In this document: positions 53,971 to 63,322 of the stretch, piece after piece | How positions within the stretch are numbered: the first letter of the stretch is position 1 | How the letters are laid out: each line of letters opens with the position of its first letter | NCBI GenBank assembly: GCA_022606425.2 | Contig: JAHDVF020000503.1 | Location: forward strand, 310,001 to 374,000 | Length of the DNA stretch: 64,000 bases | Origin: Lepidostoma basale | Taxonomy: Eukaryota > Arthropoda > Insecta > Trichoptera > Lepidostomatidae | Direction: 5' to 3' | Translations under genes and position numbers: made by a program | The notes under the pieces: model-generated | The model's database searches: none | The model's input: only the letters and a program-made list of their open reading frames with translations | What the model was told of the DNA's origin: nothing

Positions 53971-54440
53971 GAATGGAACACATTCGTATTGTCAAATTTC
54001 TCTAATCCTACAACAATACGAAAAGTATAATAAAAATGCACGTTTCCATGAATATAAATATTTGAAATAGTTCTGCATGTTATTATATTATAAGACATAC
54101 ATTTTTCAAGAAACAATTTGAGCGCTGAATAACGTTGTGAAGAATGCACACAATGTAATAAAACCGCGGTCATGGCACTACAAAGTACAGAGGTCTGAGC
54201 CGCGCGGGGCTCAAGGTGCGTAAGAGAAAATGACGATGACAATGTATGCATGCGCGGGAAGTTCACCGACCCTGCAGTCGCAGTGACAGGTGCTCCGGGC
54301 TCAGGGCGCCTCTCGCCCGGCCGAGGAAGGCTGCGCTGCGCGGAGCGGGGCCACTCTTCACTATTCCATTGCATTATGAAAGTTTTTTCAATTTCAGTAC
54401 GACAGGAACAATACGAAAATATCATATATATGGAGTATAT
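53971..54440. other. Apparently unique, GC-rich centre
   Basis: 54180-54360 is strongly GC-rich (cgcctctcgcccggccgagg). Two overlapping short frames there lack motifs. Confidence 0.35.
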
Positions 54441-54529
54441 AGAAAATCGTCTTAAATAGTTTTTGCTTTCGCATAAAGCTCTTAATTTGTGATGTAGCAT
54501 TATTAAATGTCCGGATCGTCCATGTCATT

Positions 54530-55808
54530 TATTTATTTCATTTCATTTATTTATTTTAAACATATCTAAAGCATTACAGATATTTTTTCCAATACACTAA
54601 AGATACAAGTTAGAGATACACAATAATAAGTTATACATAATAGATCAATAAAAAGAGCGAGAAACATAAGATGCATGACAAATTAATAAAATAAATATAC
54701 AACAACACTTTGAATGTATACAAATTCTTGTAGACAAATACTGGATTTCACCCATTGCGGATAAATTATTTTTATTTTACAAGGATTAATTGTATCTCAA
54801 TAGAGACGAAGATGCAAATTGTTTTCTGGGAACAGAAGGTGAAGCGATCGCTCAACCCAACCAATGACAGGTCATAAGTCCTGTAAGCGCCTCGGCCACC
54901 ACCTTCTGTTCCCAGAAAACAATTTGCATCTTCGTCTCTATTGAGATACAATTAATCCTTGTAAAATAAAAATAATTTATCCGCAATGGGTGAAATCCAG
55001 TATTTGTCTACAAGAATTTGTATACATTCAAAATGTTGTTGTATAAATATAACTGGTACATGCAGGCAAAAAATTGGAGAGACATCTCCAGGCGAAATCT
55101 AGTACTGTATGATTTGCATAGACTTTCACAGTACATTAATAAAGGTTTTCTGCTTAATGCTTTCTAATCTTAATAAAGATGACGCTAGTGTCATAACGGC
55201 GGAATGGGGAATGTTGTTAAACGTGAAGCGATCGCTCAACCCAACCAATGACAGGTCATAAGTCCTGTAAGCGCCTCGGCCACCACCTTCTGTTCCCAGA
55301 AAACAATTTGCATCTTCGTCTCTATTGAGAAACAATTAATCCTTGTAAAATAAATATAGCATACAATTATAATAAAGATAGTACTTCCCTCAGATGAGCC
55401 AAACTATCACAAAATATGTCAAACTCCGAGGTGATACGATTAAGCAAAGATAATGCTCTACCTACCGGCATAACCATTGGCAGGTTGGTTCTGCATCGTG
55501 GGAGATAAAACAATCTATGGCCCCTTTGTCGAAGATAATTATCAGGGACGAACAGACCTACATCACTCAGGATTTCTGAGTTGTGTATACAACCGCCTAT
55601 CAGTCGAAAGAAATGGACACCCAAGTGAATGTCTCGTCTCCTCTCGAGTGGCTGGTAGCCTAGCATCCCTAGCAAGAAATCAGTTGGAAAGAGCCACGGG
55701 TAATATCCATACTCCCTAAGATAGAGGTATCGCAGAAATTTTTTCTGCACCCTCTCCACCATCAGGGAATATCGAACCTCATGCGGCGCCCAGATAATGG
55801 AACTAAAT
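54530..55808 (-). mobile_element. LINE-C2 3' end nested in S2, split by M1
   Basis: 3' UTR 54530-54703, then M1, then coding end. The minus frame 55762-55367 gives 'MVERVQKKFLRYLYLREYGY', 'GYQPLERRRDIHLGVHFFRL' and 'NYLRQRGHRLFYLPRCRTNL'. This is the best C2 C-terminus in the window. Confidence 0.87.
54704..55355. mobile_element. Two M1 MITEs nested in LINE-C2
   Basis: First copy about 54707-55040 is a near-perfect palindrome (arms ~155 bp, aaggattaattgtatctc at 54781). The second, about 55090-55349, keeps the right arm only. Confidence 0.8.
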
Positions 55809-56278
55809 TAAATGCAACATGTGCAACATCGAAAAAAACATTATGTGTTATTTCATTATGTGCTAAATTAAAAAAACGGTGGAAACGTGGAACATAAATT
55901 AAATGGACAATATGTGCACCATCTAAAAATAACATTTTGTGTTAAATTATTTTTATTTGTTATTATATTTTATATCTTGTATTTTATATAATTTCTTTAA
56001 GATTTATTTTGTAGACGTTGGACGATCAAAGTGTGCGCGAGAGATGCCTAATGGTGGCGATGAGGTTCGCAACCCATCACACCGCGTCTCTCGCGGGGGC
56101 GAAAAGAGAAGGATGGAGTGCCGCATCGATTAAAGTGTGGCGGTCCATTTTTTCTGCCTACCCTCTCGGGGAGACGGCGTGATGGTTAGTAAGTTAGTTT
56201 AGAAAATCGTCTTAAATAGTTTTTGCTTACGTAAGAAGCTCTTAATTTGTGGTGTAGCATTATTAAAATTATATAATT

Positions 56279-56343
56279 AACTAACTAACTAACCATCACG
56301 CCGTCTCACCGAAGGGGTAGGAAGAAAGAATGGACTGCCACAT
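56279..56343 (-). mobile_element. LINE-T/S2 3' tip
   Basis: CTAA tail and hairpin region only, abutting SINE-V. Confidence 0.7.
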
Positions 56344-56344
56344 T

Positions 56345-57115
56345 GACGACTTTCGTGGCAGAGTGGTTAGATATCTGACTGACATACCGAAGGTCGCGGG
56401 TTCGATTTCCGGCAGTGGCAAAGTGAGATGGCTCGGTGATATGGAGTCCCCACGAGGCGAGATACTCGCTCATGTTAGAGAGGGTTCAGAAAAGATTTCT
56501 GAGATATCTCTACATGAGGGAGTTTGGTAGCTATCCGTGGCTACCAAACTATCCCACTGCATTCCTCTTGGGCATGCTGGGGACCAATAGTTTACAGATA
56601 AGAAGGGATGGGTGCACACTTACCCATTTCTTCAGACTTATCAGGGGATTCTTTGAGAACTCCGTCATCTTGGAGGCTATCCATCTTTATGTTCCGGATG
56701 GCTATCTTCGACAGCGTCAGCACAGACTGTTTTATCTCCCAGCATGCAGAACCAACCTGCCTCTGGTGATGCCGGTGGGGAGAGCAATCAAACTGCTGAA
56801 CATGATCGCTTCGGAGATCGATGTCTTTCATATTCGTGAAAGTACATTCAGAAGACAAATACTCTTGACTTTGGAGAGTATTTTGTATTCCTAATGTCGA
56901 ACCATCTCTCATGCGTTCCTGGTATTATATATTCCTTATGTTTTACCTGTTCTCAATAGATGCCTTAAACTATAAAAAATGTTTGTAATGTCTTTTGAGA
57001 AATAAACTGATTTGATTTGATTTGATAGTCAGACTGTGTTTGTTCTGGTGTAGAATTTACATGAAAATAAAATGGCGATAGATTAGCTACCTATCACATG
57101 TCATGAGAATCTAAA
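56345..57115 (+). mobile_element. SINE-V, split by LINE-C1
   Basis: Head 56345-56425 has A box tggcagagtggttag and B box GGTTCGATTTCC. The body resumes at about 57029 (gtcagactgtgtttgttctg) to 57115. Confidence 0.85.
56426..57028 (+). mobile_element. LINE-C1 3' end nested in SINE-V, best C1 frame
   Basis: Open frame 56436-56894 (152 codons): 'SPHEARYSLMLERVQKRFLR', 'YPTAFLLGMLGTNSLQIRRD', 'GYLRQRQHRLFYLPACRTNL', 'PLVMPVGRAIKLLNMIASEI', 'DVFHIRESTFRRQILLTLES'. A 12-bp local duplication adds 'LPN' after YPW. 3' UTR and (TTGAT)n tail to 57028. Confidence 0.9.
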
Positions 57116-57219
57116 AACAAATTGTATGCAGTAATTGGGTTCAAACGACCGGTGGAACGAGTATACAAACAAAAATTGTGCATATTAGTCAATTTATTTG
57201 TTATTTTTTGAACAACAAC

Positions 57220-57395
57220 GTAAATCTAGTTTTATAGTTTTATAGAAATTTTATTCGTAGGAATGATATGTTCCGCATTTCCAAGGTATTATCAAATGTA
57301 CTTTTGTTAATGCCCTAGAAAGGCGAAACACGTCATTGCAATAAATTATAATGCAACTTCTAGAAAACCAATGTTTTCATTCGTATAACTAACTT
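57220..57395. repeat. HH-A foldback
   Basis: Minus core 57264-57298 (TTGATAA, extra T, ACCTTGGAAATGC, GGAA) and plus core 57306-57334 (gccctagaaaggc, GAAA, ACACGT, C). Confidence 0.7.
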
Positions 57396-57504
57396 TTAAC
57401 ATTTATTTAAAACGTAAGCTTTCACACGATGACACAACTACTTTTATGAATATGTAAATCTATGATACAAAATTTAAAAAAAACTCAGTAAATTGATCTA
57501 AACA

Positions 57505-57550
57505 GCCGAACTGACGAAGCTCTAACGGGAGCGAAACCGCCTATCGTTTA
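57505..57550 (+). ncRNA. Hammerhead-like core, isolated
   Basis: CTGACGA (57511-57517), extra A, helix II GCTC/GAGC (57519-57522, 57529-57532), GAAA (57533-57536). The following CCGCCTATC is not palindromic and I could not fit helix I. Confidence 0.45.
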
Positions 57551-57607
57551 AACAAATGAAGTAATGTAAAAACAAAATATTTGAATAATTTTTAAATTAT
57601 AAATTAA

Positions 57608-58103
57608 TTAACTAACTAACCATCACGCCGTCTCCCCGAAGGGGTAGGCAGAAAGAATGGACTGCCACACTTTTCTTTCCTGACATATTTCCCTCGCTTC
57701 CTCAACATTCAAACATCGTGTCATGCACGCGCGTCGATTTCTCTGACTCCTCACATGGCCGACATTCAATATTTGATTTATTTGATCGTGCCACGTTTTC
57801 CTCGGTCTTCCTTTATTTCTGGTTCCATTTACATCATTAACATATAAATTTTTTACCATTCTTTCTTTATTCATTATTTCAATATGTCCAAACCATCTTA
57901 ATGATCCTTTCATTATTTTGTTCATGACACCATCATTCGCACCGCATTCACTTCTTATATTTTCATTCGGCACTCTATCATACACAGAGTATCCACACAT
58001 TCTTCTAAAAGATCTCATTTCAACTGCATTTATTCTACTTTCATCCTTGTTTTGCCAGTTTAATGCTTCGCTTCCATACATAAGGGTCGGTAGAAGAACA
58101 CCA
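57608..58103 (-). mobile_element. LINE-T 3' end
   Basis: Minus frame 58081-57623: 'MYGSEALNWQNKDESRINAV', 'RRMCGYSVYDRVPNENIRSE', 'LRWFGHIEIMNKERMVKNLY', 'RNKGRPRKTWHDQIN'. Ends in hairpin and CTAA tail. No internal stop. Confidence 0.9.
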
Positions 58104-58153
58104 TGTAACTAAACTTATTTTTTAAATTATAAAAAAATAAGTTTAGTTACATG
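58102..58153. repeat. Palindrome at the LINE-T 5' junction
   Basis: catgtaactaaacttatttt (58102 on) is complemented by the end at 58153 around about 8 bp of AT. Confidence 0.85.
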
Positions 58154-58199
58154 TGAAATTGAGAAGTAGTGTGCATCGCATATACGGTGTAAAACTTAT

Positions 58200-58572
58200 T
58201 GGTAGGCGTAAGAAAAGCAGGTTCAGAAATGAATATGTCAAAAGCAAAGATCTTTAGCATATTCAAACATAAATTTGTAATAAATGTTAAACATATAGAA
58301 ACAATTGACGATTACATATATGAAGGCTTCAAAATAAAACTAAGAATAGAGAACGAAATATCAGAAATATCTAGAAGAGTAGGACTGGGTTGGAATGCTT
58401 TTGGGAAAATGAATCATGTTTTTGAAAATTCGCTTACGCTTTGTCGGAAAAGAAAAATGTTTAATACGTGTATATTGCCAATAATGACAAATGGTTTTGA
58501 GACATATATCCTCACAGCAAATAGTTTTCATAATATAAAATGCACACAAAAATCCATGAAGAGTCAAATGGA
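58200..58572 (+). mobile_element. RTE-like LINE internal fragment
   Basis: Frame reads 'MNMSKAKIFSIFKHKFVINV', 'IETIDDYIYEGFKIKLRIEN', 'GWNAFGKMNHVFENSLTLCR' and 'FNTCILPIMTNGFETYILTA', the LINE-W type order ('VY.YLG..I......NE...EI.RR...GWAAFGKL'). Truncated at both ends. Confidence 0.72.
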
Positions 58573-58574
58573 CT

Positions 58575-58955
58575 TGGACTTGGAGCTTCTGGCTTTCAGA
58601 GGTTCGGCTCATGTGGCTATTCCTCTTACGTCTGATGGGAGCATTGTTGGAAGGTGATTTGGTGGGTTTTTTGTTTATGCGGGGGCATGATTTGTGTGAC
58701 CCTGGGTGTTCCTCTGAAGAAGGATCGATTTTGGGTGCTTGTGGCGGCTGGAGGTGTTTGGGTCGTAATTTGAGAGGTCTTTTATATTGGGGTTACAATG
58801 TGAAGGGAGTCCCTTGTAAAAACGTTCGGCAAGTTTCAGAATGAATTCATCTATCATCGGGATTCCCGATTCTATGTGCAGTTGTGTGATCCTGGTCCAT
58901 GAAGGTGCACCAAGCGATAAACGGATCCCTTATTTTGCAGGATTTGGAGTCAAAT
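58575..58955 (-). mobile_element. Jockey-like LINE C-terminus
   Basis: Minus strand gives 'GIPMIDEFILKLAERFYKGL', 'PSHCNPNIKDLSNYDPN' and 'RHKHPKSILL', resembling the Jockey ORF2 end ('IP.I......A..FY......NPLI..LGNY......R..RP'). Upstream 'LQILQNKGSVYRLVHLH' is a relic of 'LQ..QNK.LR.I'. Confidence 0.62.
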
Positions 58956-59170
58956 GCTCGCCGTAAGTCTTCGAAAAATAATTGAAATGGAAGAATTAGA
59001 CGCCGAACCAAATTTCGCTTAATCACATTGGACACAGCCAGAAAAGTCTGAGAACTCTCCAACCGAGTCCTTGGACAAGGAAAAAGAGTGTCGGTAGACC
59101 ACATTAAAGATGGACAGATGACATTACCCAAATAGTTGGGATGATCCGGATGCTGTGTGAATGTGACACA
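58956..59170 (+). mobile_element. LINE-W fragment
   Basis: cttcgaaaaataattgaaat then 'gaattagacgccgaaccaaa' parallel the 'LRDKIRNEEIRRRTK' part of 34880-34930. 'HVARKV'-like relics follow. Confidence 0.55.
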
Positions 59171-59179
59171 TAAATTATG

Positions 59180-59310
59180 TCATCTGACATGATCAGGACC
59201 AACCTTTGTCTATTTATTCCAGGTGGACGGTGTCCAGATAAGGTTTCGGTAGCGACTGTATATGCGACTCTATTCAGGCTACATAGTCCTTCCAGTATCT
59301 TTTTTGCTGT
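59180..59310 (-). mobile_element. LINE-P fragment
   Basis: Minus strand reads 'KRYWKDYVA', then 'SGHRPPGINRQRLV', matching the LINE-P end. Confidence 0.55.
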
Positions 59311-59489
59311 AGTGCACAAGTAAGTTGATGTAACTGTTGTATACTGATATGCTAGTACCAGCAAAATAATTGAATTTATATTATATAATCACGTGATGGA
59401 AATTCAGCTAATGAATTCCTAATAATAGAAACTAGTCCTGAAATTATAAAAATACTACAGTAAAATTTAAAAATAGGGGTTGATTGTAA

Positions 59490-59535
59490 CATCTGATAAA
59501 ATTAACATATGTTAGCTAAACAACTTTCGCGACAA
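59490..59535 (+). repeat. HH-C core, decayed
   Basis: CTGATAA (59493-59499), then attaacatatgttagctaaa and caactttcgcgac. It aligns with HH-C and supports CTGATGA as the family's ancestral box. Confidence 0.45.
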
Positions 59536-59644
59536 TTTCTTAGAAATTAAATCAATTGTAGTATTATAACAGTATTTCAATTAAACAGATTATAATGTTG
59601 AAATATCAAAGTGTTTCCGCCAAAACAATAGATTATCTTAAAGT

Positions 59645-59872
59645 AACATTTTGAATGTATACAGATACTTGTAGAGTAATTTTTTTTATAAGCATTAATT
59701 GTATCTCAATAGACGTGGTGGTCGTAAGAAGAGCGGAATAGGGAATGTTGTTGAACATAAAGCGATCGCTTAACCCAACCAATGACAAGTCATAAGTCCT
59801 TTAAGCTCCTCGACCATCATATTCTGTTCCCAGAAAACTATTTACATCTTCGTCTCTATTGAGATACAATTA
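59645..59872. mobile_element. M1 MITE, short copy
   Basis: Outer arm 'gaatgtatacagatacttgt', inner arm attgtatctcaatag (59697), interior 'aacccaaccaatgacaagtc', right arm 'cttcgtctctattgagat'. Confidence 0.8.
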
Positions 59873-60179
59873 TTTTCGTTTAAATGCGTTTTTGTCGAAA
59901 AATATTTCCTTCATTACATGGGATCATACAAATTAAATTCTGAAAACATTTATTATAGTTCCACCTCACCACAATATTGTTTTAAGCGACTTGTCAAAAC
60001 AAACATCATGGTATTAGCCTTGTTAAATATTTGTACATCCAGTTGGTGGCTTGAGGGGCAGAACGCTTAGTTCCTGATATATAGGACGAGAGTCATTTTA
60101 ATTAAAAAAGGAGGTTTGGGTAAAATATATGTTGCTGTTTAAATTTCATAAACTGTATTTGTATTTTACAGAGGACATG

Positions 60180-60362
60180 TAAAACAATTATGTAAAACTC
60201 CATATTAAAATTTAATACTAATGAAAACGTCCGTTTTAGTATAGTTTAAAGAAATGACATGTTTCGCTTGTGTAAAGCATTATCAAATATACAAATTTGA
60301 TAATGTGCATAAATTATAAAAATTTTTCAAGAAATAAACGTTTTTATTCGTTTTAATTACCT
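60180..60362. repeat. HH-A element, one core
   Basis: Arm 'aactccatattaaaa', minus core 60256-60288 (TTGATAA, extra T, GCTTTACACAAGC, GAAA, ACATGT, C) and a mirrored outer arm. Confidence 0.7.
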
Positions 60363-60490
60363 TCATATATATTTTTTGAATTACAAATGAAGAATCTTTT
60401 TCATGAATTAATTTTGTTATGTAAATAACTACTTCCCTGAATTTTATTTTACTGCTTTATCGAAGAATTATAATAAACTTCTGGTTTCTT

Positions 60491-60530
60491 TACCCTGACA
60501 AAGCTCCAGTAAGACTGAAAACGGTTGGTA
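60491..60530 (+). ncRNA. Hammerhead-like core, isolated
   Basis: TACC (60491-60494), CTGACAA (60495-60501), extra A, weak helix II, GAAA (60517-60520), acggt, T60526, GGTA (60527-60530) closing helix I. G8 is A. Confidence 0.45.
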
Positions 60531-60631
60531 GTTAAATCATATTTTATGGTTTAGTACAAAATATATATAAAAAAAGTCACACAACAAATTAAAAGCTTCT
60601 CGATATTATTTTGTGCATTATTAGGTATAAC

Positions 60632-60802
60632 ACCAATTAACCATCACGCCTGTTTCTCCAGAAGGGTGGGCAGAGAGAATAGACCGCCATACTAATCTAT
60701 CTTGACACACCCGCCTAGTTTTTTCCACATTCATACATGCATACAGAGTGATACATGCACGTCAATTCTTTCGACTTCTTACACACGGCCGACGATATTT
60801 TC
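60632..60802 (-). mobile_element. LINE-T/G 3' end, decayed
   Basis: ttaaccatcacgcctgtttc then the terminal coding region; no frame. Confidence 0.65.
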
Positions 60803-61009
60803 AGCTCATATCAAAATGTATATATTAAACCTTACGTTATATTTATTCCTTACAACTAAATCGTGCGTAATATTATTGTGAACAGGGGCAATCTGTCTGA
60901 GCTGCAAATGTAGCAAGCCACAGTTTGAGATATTTTTTTAACTGCACATGAAACCAGCCGTTTCATGGGGGTTAAAAGAGCTAACGAAATGACGAGTTAT
61001 AAATAAATG

Positions 61010-61225
61010 AATAAAGATGACCCGAGTAGGGATCGGCCCCCCGCGTCCCGAGCGCGAGATGCCTCCGAGAGTCTCGTCGCGTCCTCGGACCGCGCGGGGT
61101 CACCGACCCCCGTGTCTGCCGCCCGCCCCCCTGCCTGCCGCCCCCTGCCCCCACAGCATCCCCAGCGGTCCAGGTGCGCAAACAACGCTCTCCGCTTTCC
61201 CGCGGTGCTGCGCGCGCACGCCACA
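61010..61225. other. GC-rich island
   Basis: CpG-rich block with overlapping open frames on both strands, the usual effect of high GC. No motif or repeat match; possibly a conserved non-coding or promoter-like segment. Confidence 0.35.
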
Positions 61226-61287
61226 AGAAAATCTTGTAAATCATCGCCGTAAACATCTAACTCAAAAGAGACAAATATTGTTTTATG

Positions 61288-61745
61288 CAACAACAACAAC
61301 AAACCATCACGCAAGTAGTCAAAGATAATGGGACGTAAACGTACGTTGATTCTCGCGACTTTTAACGTGGCCAAACTTTAATATTTGATTAATCTGGTCA
61401 AATCATGTTTTTCACGGTCGCCGTATCTCTGAAAGGGTAGGCATAGAGAATGAAACGCCACAATACTCTATCCTGGCATATTTCTACCCATTCATACATC
61501 GAGTACATCGATTCTCGCGACTTCTAACATGGCCGAATTTTAATATTTGACTAGTTTGGTCATCTCATGTTTTCCATGATCGCTTATTCTCCGAAAGGGT
61601 AGACAGAGAGAATACTCAATCCTGATATATTCCCCCACATTCATAATTCGAGTCATATACAAACGTCGATTCTTCCGACTTCTAACTTAGATGAACATAA
61701 ATATTTGATAACATTGATAATTTTATATTTTCCACGATCTTAAAA
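61288..61745 (-). repeat. Tandem array of LINE-G 3' ends
   Basis: Three successive units (about 61288-61415, 61416-61580, 61581-61745) each run from the 3' hairpin region (ctgaaagggtaggc) to 'catgttttccacg'. Only the first has the (AAC)n tail. Confidence 0.75.
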
Positions 61746-62154
61746 AACTCTACATCTTGGCATTTCGGGTTTTCGTTTTATTTCGTGAAACATGAATTCA
61801 TTTAGCTTGATATTAAATCTAATATGCTTAGTAAAATATGTTTCCTTTGCGAGTGTGCTTCGGGTTGCGTAAGAAAATACAACCGTGCGTTGAAATATTT
61901 CCAAAAACGTCATATCTAGGTACCTGAAAAGGCCGTTTTCGAGAAACGGAAATTGGAATATATTTGATAAAATTTATTCTAAATTCGTGATTAAATAATC
62001 TTTGCGAATACCTTTTTTTAATAAATCCATTCATTTTAACTGTAAATACAATAAAACTAGAAAATATTAACACCTGGTTTCTAAAATAATACTTGTACAT
62101 ATGGAAATATTAAAGTTAAATAATAAATTTATTTAAACGTTCGTGTCCTTGGTT

Positions 62155-62215
62155 TTATTAAATTTAACGGAAGTGACACATTTGGCCTTGCAAGGAGGTT
62201 ATAAAATATTTTAAA
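62155..62215 (-). repeat. HH-A remnant
   Basis: ttaacggaagtgacacattt then ggccttgcaaggaggttata: a degenerate minus core. Bases 61746-62154 are uncalled. Confidence 0.35.
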
Positions 62216-62317
62216 ACGTGTTGAAACAAATGTATTTAACAAAATAAAACATGAACCGTTTTAAATATAAAACACTTATAATACGTATCCCAATTTATTA
62301 CTTATTTTAATAACTTA

Positions 62318-62510
62318 ATTAATTAAGTAACTATCAAAGTAGGCAGAGAAGATGAACCGTCACACTGTTTTATCTCTTCTACAATCACATACTGTGACAT
62401 CCATGCCCATCGATTGTTCCGAATTTGAACATGGCCGCCATTTAGAAATTAATTAATTTGATCATGCCAGGACTTTCTTGGTCTTCCTTCTACATTTTTT
62501 CCATTCCCAC
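62318..62510 (-). mobile_element. LINE-T/G 3' end, decayed
   Basis: gtaggcagagaagatgaacc through 'tggtcttccttctac'; no frame. Confidence 0.65.
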
Positions 62511-62514
62511 TGCT

Positions 62515-62765
62515 TGTGCATCTTCGTAGTCAAGTGGCAAGTGCCATAACTGCCACACCGAAGGTCCCAAATTCGATTCTCGGCGATGGCAGTGTCATTG
62601 TTACACTGTCATTTAGTTGGTCTGGTGTAGCATTCACGAGACAATTAAATGGCGATAGATTAGGCACCTATCACATGTCATGAGAATCAATAATATAGAT
62701 TTACCATTTACATCGATTTGGCTGGCGTTGTAAGGATGTAAACAGCAATTATAATAACAATAATA
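62515..62765 (+). mobile_element. SINE-V, full length
   Basis: Head with A-box-like tagtcaagtggcaagtgc and B-box relic aattcgattctc, body 'ggtctggtgtagcattcac', 3' end 'tttggctggcgttgtaagga' and an AATAATA tail. Confidence 0.82.
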
Positions 62766-62771
62766 TACCCG

Positions 62772-62882
62772 AGTCAATCTCCGAAGAGACCGCGTTTAGG
62801 AAGATTAATTGCTCTTCCCACCGGTGTCACCAGAGGTGGGTGGTTCTGGCGGCAGGTAAGTAAAACAATCTAAGCTGTCTAT
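62772..62882 (-). mobile_element. LINE-C1 internal fragment
   Basis: Matches the 'PLVTPVGRAINLPKRGLFGD' region on the minus strand, without a 3' end. Confidence 0.7.
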
Positions 62883-62927
62883 GCTAGAGTGCACAATGTG
62901 TCTATGCTAGTAGAGAGCACAATGGAA

Positions 62928-63322
62928 ATATATTAAGTGAATGCTGTGCGAATGAAAGCGTCATGAATAAAATAATGAAAGAGAATTTTAGATTAAAGAA
63001 TAGTAAAGAATGTATATGCAAACAAAGTAAACAAAATTATAAATAGAGGAAAACCGAGGAAAACATGGCACGATTAAATCTGAATCAAATATGTAAAAGA
63101 CGTAAAAGTAACTAGAAATAAAGGAAGACTAAGGAGAACGTGACACGTTCAAATCAACTTACTATTAGATCTCGGCCTCGTGAGGAGTCGGAAAAATCGA
63201 CGTGCGTAATAACACGATGTGTAGTAAGCGAGAGAAGTATGTCAGGGCAGAAAAATGTGGTGGTCCATTGTTTCTGCTTACTCCTTCGGTGAGACGGCTT
63301 TATGGTTAATAAGTAAGTTAGC
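62928..63322 (+). mobile_element. LINE-T 3' half, strongly decayed
   Basis: From 'NILSECCANESVMNKIMK' through a partial duplication of the 'TRNRGRPRRT' block (63040-63150) to a hairpin and a worn tail. Confidence 0.7.

Larger units (their letters stand above)
54508..56200 (+). mobile_element. SINE-S2, split by LINE-C2
   Basis: 5' scrap gtccggatcgtccatgtca (54511-54529) continues at about 55809 with 'acatgtgcaacatcg'. It runs on through the AT-rich part, GC-rich core and hairpin to TTAG repeats. The join reconstructs the continuous S2 order seen in reverse at 18660-18700. Confidence 0.85.
54441..56267. repeat. Nested insertion stack bounded by a 67-bp repeat
   Basis: Left flank 54441-54507 and right flank 56201-56267 (agaaaatcgtcttaaatag start) agree at about 62 of 67 positions. 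Between them: SINE-S2, split by LINE-C2, itself split by two M1 copies. Confidence 0.8.

Noticed and set aside
54246..54459. Overlapping frames in the GC-rich block
   Set aside because: Two frames on the same strand are open together, typical of high GC without coding selection.
5599..56200. (TTAG)n and (CTAA)n runs as telomeric repeats
   Set aside because: They are 4-bp units, short, interspersed, and always at the 3' end of LINE-T or SINE-S2. The usual insect telomere unit is TTAGG.
61007..61374. Four overlapping frames in the GC island
   Set aside because: Open on both strands with low-complexity composition and no domain.
24454..62600. SINE-V heads as functional tRNA genes
   Set aside because: They have A and B boxes but are fused to a common non-tRNA body and recur as dispersed copies with decay, as SINEs do.
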